19,830 nt of DNA from Erysipelotrichaceae bacterium (GTDB taxonomy: Bacteria; Bacillota_I; Bacilli_A; Erysipelotrichales; Coprobacillaceae), in the NCBI GenBank assembly GCA_021202205.1, contig JAJQDJ010000272.1:1-19830 (forward strand), in the 5' to 3' direction. The notes under the pieces were generated by a model. That model was given only the letters and a program-made list of their open reading frames with translations, had not been told where the DNA came from and ran no database searches. The translations under genes were made by a program, and so were the position numbers. Below are positions 15,341-19,830 of the stretch, one piece after another (position 1 is the first letter of the stretch; each line of letters opens with the position of its first letter).

Positions 15341-16012
15341 TTATTTATCTCCTTTCTTCTTTGTAGGAAGAACTTCTCCTCTACAAATCCAAACTTTGAC
15401 TCCCAATTTACCATAAGTTGTATGAGCTTCGGCAACTGCATAATCAATGTCAGCTCTAAGTGTATGTAAAGGTACATTTCCTTCACTATATCCTTCTTTT
15501 CTTGCCATTTCAGCACCACCTAAACGACCAGACACACTTGTTTTAATTCCTTTAGCACCTGCACGCATAGTTGATTGAATAGCTCGCTTTTGCACAATTC
15601 TAAATGAAGCTCTGTTTTCTAATTGCTCTGCAATCTTATTAGCTACCAATTGTGCATTTAAATCAGGATTCTTAATCTCTACGATGTTAATAAAAACTTT
15701 ATCAGCTTTAACCATCTTAGTGATTTCTTTTCTTAAGTCATCAACTTTCTTACCTTCTTTTCCAATAATTACACCAGGTCTAGAAGTATGAATAAAGATT
15801 GTGACTTTATTTTTTGTTCTTTCAATTTCAATATTAGCGATATTAGCTGTTTTTAATTCATCATCGCTCTTTAACTTTGCATATAAGAATTCACGAATCT
15901 TAATATCTTCGTGTAATAATGAAGCAAAGTCATTATCATTGGCATACCATCTTGAATTCCAATCATGAGTAATACCTATACGTAATCCAACTGGACTTAC
16001 TTTTTGACCCAT
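15341..16012 (-). CDS. rpsC: 30S ribosomal protein S3
   Basis: S3 forms the mRNA entry channel with S4 and S5 and has helicase-related contacts in the 30S head. The 223-residue protein begins MGQKVSPVGLRIGITHDWNSRW, carries the KH domain with SRPGVIIGKEGKKVDDL around residues 78-95, and the C-terminal domain with KRAIQSTMRAGAKGIKTSVSGRLGGAEMARKEGYSEG. The ATG at 16012 has AGGAGGGC upstream; reading from 16045 would add 11 residues unrelated to S3 and lying in rplV. The last residues are basic (PTKKKGDK). Gaps are 11 nt before and 2 nt after. Confidence 0.99.
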   Translation of the reverse strand: MGQKVSPVGLRIGITHDWNSRWYANDNDFASLLHEDIKIREFLYAKLKSDDELKTANIANIEIERTKNKVTIFIHTSRPGVIIGKEGKKVDDLRKEITKMVKADKVFINIVEIKNPDLNAQLVANKIAEQLENRASFRIVQKRAIQSTMRAGAKGIKTSVSGRLGGAEMARKEGYSEGNVPLHTLRADIDYAVAEAHTTYGKLGVKVWICRGEVLPTKKKGDK

Positions 16013-16023
16013 ACTTTGCCCTC

Positions 16024-16356
16024 CTATCTTTCTGCTACCACACATGTAATGTGGCTTGTTCTCTTCAATATTTGAGTTCCGCTGCCTTTAGCTCTTGCAC
16101 GGAATCTCTTTAATGTAGGACCTTCGTCTACATAGATTTCCTTAATGTATAATTTTTCTTCATCTGCACCTTCGTTGAACACAGCGTTTTGTGCAGCAGA
16201 TTTTACGACTTTAATGATTGCAGGAGTTGCACTTTTATTCACATATTCGAGAATACCAAGTGCTTCTTTAACGTCCTTTCCTCTTACCAAGTCTACTACC
16301 AATCTTGCTTTTTGAGGTGAAACGCGAATCATTTTAGCGACTGCTCTTGCTTCCAT
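16024..16356 (-). CDS. rplV: 50S ribosomal protein L22
   Basis: L22 lines the peptide exit tunnel with L4; changes in its extended beta-hairpin cause macrolide resistance in other bacteria. The 110-residue protein starts MEARAVAKMIRVSPQKARLVVDLVRGKDVKEA and ends with the hairpin RFRARAKGSGTQILKRTSHITCVVAER. I see no deletion or duplication in the hairpin. It sits between rpsS and rpsC with gaps of 17 and 11 nt. Confidence 0.99.
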   Translation of the reverse strand: MEARAVAKMIRVSPQKARLVVDLVRGKDVKEALGILEYVNKSATPAIIKVVKSAAQNAVFNEGADEEKLYIKEIYVDEGPTLKRFRARAKGSGTQILKRTSHITCVVAER

Positions 16357-16373
16357 GTTGTTTTCCTCTCTTT

Positions 16374-16652
16374 CTACTTACCTGACTTCTTGTCATCAGC
16401 ATCATGACCATGATAAGTTCTCGTAGGAGCGAATTCTCCTAATTTATGACCAACCATATCTTCAGTGACATATACAGGAATATGTTCTTTTCCGTTATAT
16501 ACAGCGAATGTATGTTCAATAAAATCAGGGAAGATTGTAGAACGTCTTGACCATGTCTTAATGACTTCTTTTTTGTTAGCTGCATTTAAAGCTTGAACTT
16601 TTTTCATTAAATGCTCATCCACGAATGGGCCTTTTTTTATACTTCTTGCCAT
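16374..16652 (-). CDS. rpsS: 30S ribosomal protein S19
   Basis: S19 forms a head complex with S13 and contacts the A-site tRNA. The 92-residue product begins MARSIKKGPFVDEHLMKKV, has TWSRRSTIFPDFIEHTFAVYNGKEHIPVYVTEDMVGHKLGEFAPTRTYHGH, and a short charged tail. All standard. It lies 17 nt after rplB and 17 nt before rplV. Confidence 0.99.
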   Translation of the reverse strand: MARSIKKGPFVDEHLMKKVQALNAANKKEVIKTWSRRSTIFPDFIEHTFAVYNGKEHIPVYVTEDMVGHKLGEFAPTRTYHGHDADDKKSGK

Positions 16653-16669
16653 ATTCTATAACCCTCCTT

Positions 16670-17503
16670 CTACTTTCCATTGCGACGACGAATAATCATC
16701 TTATTGCTTGCTTTCTTATGTTTTCTAGTCTTAACGCCAAGAGCTTTCTTGCCCCATGGAGTCATTGGAGCTTTACGTCCGATTGAAGTTCTACCTTCAC
16801 CACCACCATGTGGGTGATCATTAGGGTTCATAACAGAACCACGAACTGTAGGACGAATACCTCTCCATCTATTACGACCAGCTTTACCATAATTTACTAA
16901 TCCATAATCTTCATTACCTACAACACCAATTGTGGCACGACATACTGCTAGAAATCTTCTTACTTCACCACTTGCTAAACGAACAGTAACATATTTACCT
17001 TCTTTACCAAGAATTTGTGCAGATACACCAGCAGCTCTGGCTATTTGTCCACCTTTACCTGGATGCATTTCAATATTATGAATAACAGTACCTTCAGGCA
17101 TGTTACCCATTGGTAAGCAGTTACCAACAATAATGTCAGCATTTTCTCCAGAAAATACCTTCATACCAACTTCTAATCCCTTTGGAGCTAAGATATATCT
17201 CTTTTCCCCATCTACATAATTAATTAAAGCAATGTTTGCAGATCTGTTAGGATCATATTCAATTGTTGCAACTCTACCTTCAATATCATCTTTATCTCGT
17301 TTAAAATCAATAATACGATATAAACGTTTATGTCCACCACCATGATGACGTGTAGTGATAACACCTTGATTATTACGTCCACCTTTTTTATGCAAACGGA
17401 CAGTCAATGATTTCTCTGGCTTATTAGTAGTAATTTCTTCATAAGTTAAAGAAGTCATATTACGACGACCATTTGTCGTAGGCTTATATGCTTTAATAGG
17501 CAT
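16670..17503 (-). CDS. rplB: 50S ribosomal protein L2
   Basis: L2 is among the most conserved large-subunit proteins; it binds 23S domain IV and supports subunit association and peptidyl transfer. The 277-residue protein has the N-terminal MPIKAYKPTTNGRRNMT, the OB-like and SH3-like central domains, and the C-terminal RGSVMNPNDHPHGGGEGR around residues 221-238, with the histidines (230 and 232) of the region implicated in ribosome activity. Length is normal. The AAGGAGG ribosome site is at 17511-17517. The gap of 57 nt to rplW is the widest within the cluster and holds a perfect hairpin. Confidence 0.99.
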   Translation of the reverse strand: MPIKAYKPTTNGRRNMTSLTYEEITTNKPEKSLTVRLHKKGGRNNQGVITTRHHGGGHKRLYRIIDFKRDKDDIEGRVATIEYDPNRSANIALINYVDGEKRYILAPKGLEVGMKVFSGENADIIVGNCLPMGNMPEGTVIHNIEMHPGKGGQIARAAGVSAQILGKEGKYVTVRLASGEVRRFLAVCRATIGVVGNEDYGLVNYGKAGRNRWRGIRPTVRGSVMNPNDHPHGGGEGRTSIGRKAPMTPWGKKALGVKTRKHKKASNKMIIRRRNGK

Positions 17504-17529
17504 CTTAATTCCTCCTTGTTTAAATATCT

Positions 17530-17546
17530 GGAATGGAGTTCATTCC
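17530..17546 (-). other. Perfect 6-bp hairpin between rplW and rplB
   Basis: The minus strand reads GGAATG AACTC CATTCC, a fully paired stem with a 5-nt loop. No T run follows, so it is not an intrinsic terminator. It lies 12 nt upstream of the rplB ribosome site. It might affect mRNA processing, stability or rplB translation, but none of this is shown. Confidence 0.6.
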
Positions 17547-17560
17547 AATAATTTGAAAGA

Positions 17561-17854
17561 TTATTCTTCGTCACCAAATAAATCGATAGAATATCCTTCT
17601 TTTAATTTAACAATAGCTTTCTTTCTAGCGTTTGTTTTACCTTCGTATCTACCAAATCTTCTCTTTTTTGGTTTGATATTCATAGTGTTGACTTTTTCAA
17701 CTTTTACATCAAACATAGCCTCAACAGCTTGCTTGATTTCGATTTTATTTGAATGTACATCAACATCAAAGGTATATTTGTTTTGTTCTTGTTGTAATTT
17801 TAAAGATTTTTCAGTAAGTACTGGTTTTTTTAATACATCAGTAATATGTGCCAT
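17561..17854 (-). CDS. rplW: 50S ribosomal protein L23
   Basis: L23 lies at the tunnel exit and is the docking point for trigger factor and SRP. The 97-residue protein includes DVLKKPVLTEKSLKL near its start and the AVEAMFDVKVEKVNTMNIKPKKRRFGRYEGKTNARKKAIVKL block with its flexible basic loop. Its ATG shares a base with the rplD stop (TAATG), a standard arrangement for translational coupling. It ends with an acidic FGDEE tail. Confidence 0.98.
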   Translation of the reverse strand: MAHITDVLKKPVLTEKSLKLQQEQNKYTFDVDVHSNKIEIKQAVEAMFDVKVEKVNTMNIKPKKRRFGRYEGKTNARKKAIVKLKEGYSIDLFGDEE

Positions 17855-18477
17855 TATGCCAATACCTCCTCAACAGCTTTAATAGCTTCTTCAGTCATCA
17901 CTAACTTAGTACTATCTAAAATGTCATATACATTTAATCCCTTTGAATCAATAACTTTAACACCAGGAATGTTTCTAGCAGATAAAGCAACATTTTCATC
18001 AACAGAATCCATAACAATTAATGTTTTTCTAGTAGCATCCAAATTTTCTAAAACTTTAACCATTGTTTTAGTTTTAGGTGCTTCAACAGTTAACTTATCT
18101 AAAACAGTTAATTCATCATCAATGACTTTTTGACTTAAAGCAGATTTCAATGCTAAGCGTCTTACTTTACGATTCATTTTTAATTTATAATTACGGTTTG
18201 TGTTAGGTCCAAAAACAACTCCTCCACCACGCCATTGTGGTGCACGAATAGTACCCTGTCTAGCTCTACCTGTTCCTTTTTGTCTCCAAGGTTTCTTTCC
18301 TCCACCTCTAACCGCACTACGGTTTTTAACAGAGTGAGTACCTCTTCTCCATGAAGCTCTTTGTAGTAAGACCATATCAAAGATTGCTTGATTGTTTGGT
18401 TCGATGCCGAACACTGCATCATTTAATTCTGTATCTTTTAATTGTGTTCCTTCTTGGTTATATACTGCAACTTTCAT
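17854..18477 (-). CDS. rplD: 50S ribosomal protein L4
   Basis: L4 lines the exit tunnel with L22. In Escherichia coli it also represses its own S10 operon through the leader; whether it does so here is unknown. The 207-residue protein contains the tunnel loop around residues 40-100 with SAVRGGGKKPWRQKGTGRARQGTIRAPQWRGGG, where macrolide resistance mutations occur elsewhere, and the globular C-terminal domain ending AVEEVLA. The ATG at 18477 (MKVAVYNQEG) has GGAGGA upstream. An ORF from 18525 would add 16 lysine-rich residues overlapping rplC and is rejected. Confidence 0.98.
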   Translation of the reverse strand: MKVAVYNQEGTQLKDTELNDAVFGIEPNNQAIFDMVLLQRASWRRGTHSVKNRSAVRGGGKKPWRQKGTGRARQGTIRAPQWRGGGVVFGPNTNRNYKLKMNRKVRRLALKSALSQKVIDDELTVLDKLTVEAPKTKTMVKVLENLDATRKTLIVMDSVDENVALSARNIPGVKVIDSKGLNVYDILDSTKLVMTEEAIKAVEEVLA

Positions 18478-18502
18478 AAGTAGTGTTCCTCCTTTCGCTT
18501 CA

Positions 18503-19183
18503 TTATTCTTCTTCTTTAGTTTCATAATTGATTAAATCAACAGCTGGATTAATTTTACCATTTGCTTTGACTGCAGACTTAACAATTACCAAACCTTTTT
18601 TAGGACCTGGTACTGATCCTTTAATTAATAATACATTATTTTCTTTATCAACTGCCACAACTTCCAAATTTTGTACAGTTCTTGTTACTTGTCCCATTTG
18701 TCCAGGTAATTTCTTACCAGGAGCGATTCTATTTGGAGCAATTGGTCCCATTGAACCTACAATTCTATGTGCTCCTGAACCATGTCCTTTTGGTCCAATA
18801 TGTTGATTATGTCTTTTAATAACACCTTGATAACCTTTACCTTTACTAGTCCCTGTGACATCTACCACTTCACCAGCTACAAAGCTATCAACAGTTATTT
18901 CTTGACCAACTTCATAACTCATCATTTCGTCATAACGAAATTCTTTAATGAAGCGCTTAGGAGCTGTTTCAGCTTTTGCAACATGACCTTTTTCAGCTTT
19001 GTTTGCTAACTTTTCTCTCTTGTCTTCAAAACCAACTTGAATAGCATCATATCCATCTGTAGCTACTGTTTTCTTTTGTAAAACAATATTTGGAGTTGCC
19101 TCAACAACAGTAACAGGAATTAATGTTCCATCAGTTGTGAAAACTTGAGTCATTCCGATCTTACGACCTAAGATTCCTTTCAT
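18503..19183 (-). CDS. rplC: 50S ribosomal protein L3
   Basis: L3 reaches from the surface to the peptidyl-transferase centre and initiates large-subunit assembly. The 226-residue protein begins MKGILGRKIGMTQVF and has TGTSKGKGYQGVIKRHN at 110-126, HGSGAHRIVGSMG at 134-146, and GQMGQVTRTVQNL at 161-173. The glutamine of the GQMG segment is methylated by PrmB in Escherichia coli. Positions near the tip, where linezolid or tiamulin resistance arises, show nothing I can call unusual. The start follows AAAGGTG. The gap from rpsJ is 19 nt. Confidence 0.98.
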   Translation of the reverse strand: MKGILGRKIGMTQVFTTDGTLIPVTVVEATPNIVLQKKTVATDGYDAIQVGFEDKREKLANKAEKGHVAKAETAPKRFIKEFRYDEMMSYEVGQEITVDSFVAGEVVDVTGTSKGKGYQGVIKRHNQHIGPKGHGSGAHRIVGSMGPIAPNRIAPGKKLPGQMGQVTRTVQNLEVVAVDKENNVLLIKGSVPGPKKGLVIVKSAVKANGKINPAVDLINYETKEEE

Positions 19184-19202
19184 GAGTTACACCTTTACCT
19201 TT

Positions 19203-19511
19203 CTATAATTTAATTTCAATATCCAAACCACTTGGTAATTCTAAACGAGTTAAAATATCAACTGTTTCTGGTGTTGGATTCACAATATCAATTAGACGTT
19301 TGTGAGTTCTAATCTCAAATTGTTCACGAGAATCTTTATACTTATGTACTGCTCTCAAGATAGTATAAACTTCTTTTTCAGTTGGAAGTGGTACTGGACC
19401 AACAACTTGCGCACCTGATTTTTTAGCAGCTGCAACAATCTTTTCAGCAGAAGCATCTAAGATTTTGTGATCAAATGATTTTAATCTAATTCTAATTTTA
19501 TTGTTTGCCAT
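19203..19511 (-). CDS. rpsJ: 30S ribosomal protein S10
   Basis: S10 is in the head of the 30S subunit and doubles as NusE, the partner of NusB in transcription antitermination. The 102-residue product opens with NNKIRIRLKSFDHKILD, contains GPVPLPTEKEVYTILRA and the SREQFEIRTHKRLIDI segment at 61-76, which includes the NusB- and NusG-facing region. The loop at about 55-60 (VHKYKD) is where tetracycline-class resistance changes occur in other species; here it looks wild-type. First gene of the cluster, with a strong AAGGAGG site (19520-19526) at the end of a structured leader. Confidence 0.99.
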   Translation of the reverse strand: MANNKIRIRLKSFDHKILDASAEKIVAAAKKSGAQVVGPVPLPTEKEVYTILRAVHKYKDSREQFEIRTHKRLIDIVNPTPETVDILTRLELPSGLDIEIKL

Positions 19512-19636
19512 GAATTATTCCTCCTTTATTGCCATTTAATCTAGCCGCTCCATACGAATTCCCTGAAATCGACCCTTCCGCTCATGACAACGACTATCAG
19601 TGTTTCAGCAACCTCGCACTTCTTCGCGTTTGCAAC
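19512..19636 (-). promoter_or_regulatory. Leader RNA of the S10 operon (candidate structured 5' UTR)
   Basis: About 125 nt lie between the predicted start site and rpsJ. In the minus-strand RNA, CUGAAA (19603-19608) can pair with UUUCAG (19563-19568), enclosing a local hairpin UGAUA-GUCGU-UGUCA (19585-19599, 5 bp including one G-U). A further possible helix pairs GCAA/CGC with GCG/UUGC near the 5' end. In other bacteria S10 leaders bind L4 for autoregulation; no such binding is shown for this sequence. I found no terminator inside the leader. Confidence 0.55.
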
Positions 19637-19642
19637 GTACGT

Positions 19643-19671
19643 ATAATACACTATTTGCATTGAATTATCAA
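19643..19671 (-). promoter_or_regulatory. Main promoter of the S10-spc-alpha cluster
   Basis: On the minus strand TTGATA (-35, 19666-19671) and TATTAT (-10, 19643-19648) are separated by exactly 17 nt, giving a predicted start near 19636. Immediately upstream (19672-19705) the minus strand is almost pure A/T with A-tracts, like an UP element for the RNA polymerase alpha C-terminal domain. This fits a strong growth-related promoter. Confidence 0.8.
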
Positions 19672-19705
19672 TAGTATTTTATAGTTTTTTTATTTATTTT
19701 TGGAT

Positions 19706-19729
19706 AAAAAAAGATACCAGTAAGGTATC
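19706..19729 (-). terminator. Intrinsic terminator of the rRNA operon
   Basis: GATACC and GGTATC form a 6-bp stem around a 5-nt loop at 19713-19729, followed on the minus strand by seven T at 19706-19712. It begins about 5 nt after the 5S 3' end and separates rRNA from S10-operon transcription. Confidence 0.88.
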
Positions 19730-19733
19730 AATA

Positions 19734-19830
19734 GAACTGGCGGTCTGCTATTTTTGCTGTTGCCAGCTATCGTCACCGCTGTGATGCTTAACTTCTGTGT
19801 TCGGGATGGGTACAGGTGTGTCCATCATAC
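19734..19830 (-). rRNA. rrf: 5S ribosomal RNA (partial; 5' end outside window)
   Basis: The minus strand carries the conserved 5S core CCCAUCCCGAACACAGAAGU followed by UAAGC, preceded by ACACCUG, and ends with the helix I strand ACCGCCAGUU. Comparison with the known Bacillus 5S suggests about 14 nt of the 5' end lie beyond the window. The 3' end is placed near 19734 from the terminal helix and may be off by a few bases. It implies that a 16S-23S-5S operon lies upstream on the same strand. Confidence 0.93.

Noticed and set aside
17530..17546. Hairpin as a terminator inside the S10 segment
   Set aside because: No T run follows on the minus strand and essential genes lie downstream, so termination here is unlikely.
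17553..17882. Plus-strand 109-codon ORF across rplW
   Set aside because: Antisense to L23, low complexity and hydrophobic from reverse-complement codons, no ribosome site. The same applies to the other plus-strand ORFs throughout the window.
18180..18422. 80-codon ORF inside rplD
   Set aside because: Overlaps L4 in another frame with no recognisable domain or start signal; a shadow.
1..19830. Alternative genetic code (TGA as Trp), as in mycoplasmas
   Set aside because: Expected proteins are full length without internal TGA, and the Trp codons I checked are TGG.
1..19830. Mobile elements, CRISPR arrays, tRNA genes, defence or biosynthetic clusters
   Set aside because: I looked for transposase-like ORFs, regularly spaced repeats and cloverleaf signatures and saw none; the window is occupied by housekeeping genes with very short gaps.

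Overview
The window is an AT-rich stretch of a Bacillota (Firmicutes) chromosome. Every gene I can support lies on the minus strand, so the biological order runs from high to low coordinates. The layout is the complete S10-spc-alpha ribosomal protein cluster followed by the Firmicutes-type ecfA1-ecfA2-ecfT-truA block. A four-cysteine adenylate kinase, a zinc-type S14, map and infA after secY, and energy-coupling-factor genes after rplQ all point to Bacillota. Low GC, an rRNA operon directly upstream and a long basic N-terminus on S5 suggest an Erysipelotrichia-like (Coprobacillus/Catenibacterium-type) lineage, but that placement is an inference. The expected proteins read through at full length with no internal TGA, so TGA is not a sense codon here and the Mycoplasma code is not in use.

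Region by region, in transcription order. (1) 19830-19706: the 3' part of a 5S rRNA and an intrinsic terminator ending an rRNA operon. (2) 19705-19512: an AT-rich UP-like element, a strong sigma-A-type promoter and a leader RNA of about 125 nt with plausible helices and mini-ORFs. (3) 19511-5086: thirty contiguous genes, rpsJ rplC rplD rplW rplB rpsS rplV rpsC rplP rpmC rpsQ rplN rplX rplE rpsN rpsH rplF rplR rpsE rpmD rplO secY adk map infA rpmJ rpsM rpsK rpoA rplQ. Gaps run from a 1-nt overlap to 57 nt, with no clear internal terminator, and the run ends in a strong intrinsic terminator after rplQ. rpmJ (37 codons) is easily missed because of its size. (4) 5053-4169: a separate one-gene unit for an RpiR/MurR-like regulator with its own promoter and terminator, inserted between rplQ and the ECF genes. 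(5) 4141-24: a consensus promoter driving ecfA1-ecfA2-ecfT-truA and a PHP-domain phosphatase, all overlapping by 4 to 25 nt.

Together the genes supply ribosomal subunits, the core of RNA polymerase (alpha), the protein-export channel (SecY), nucleotide balance (Adk), N-terminal Met removal (Map), translation initiation (IF1), the shared motor of vitamin importers (EcfA1A2T) and a tRNA modification enzyme (TruA). This is mostly core, conserved DNA. I see no mobile element, CRISPR array, tRNA or defence system, and I do not claim a new system. The items most worth a second look are the S10 leader RNA, the perfect hairpin between rplW and rplB, and the RpiR-like gene with an atypical sugar-binding domain.
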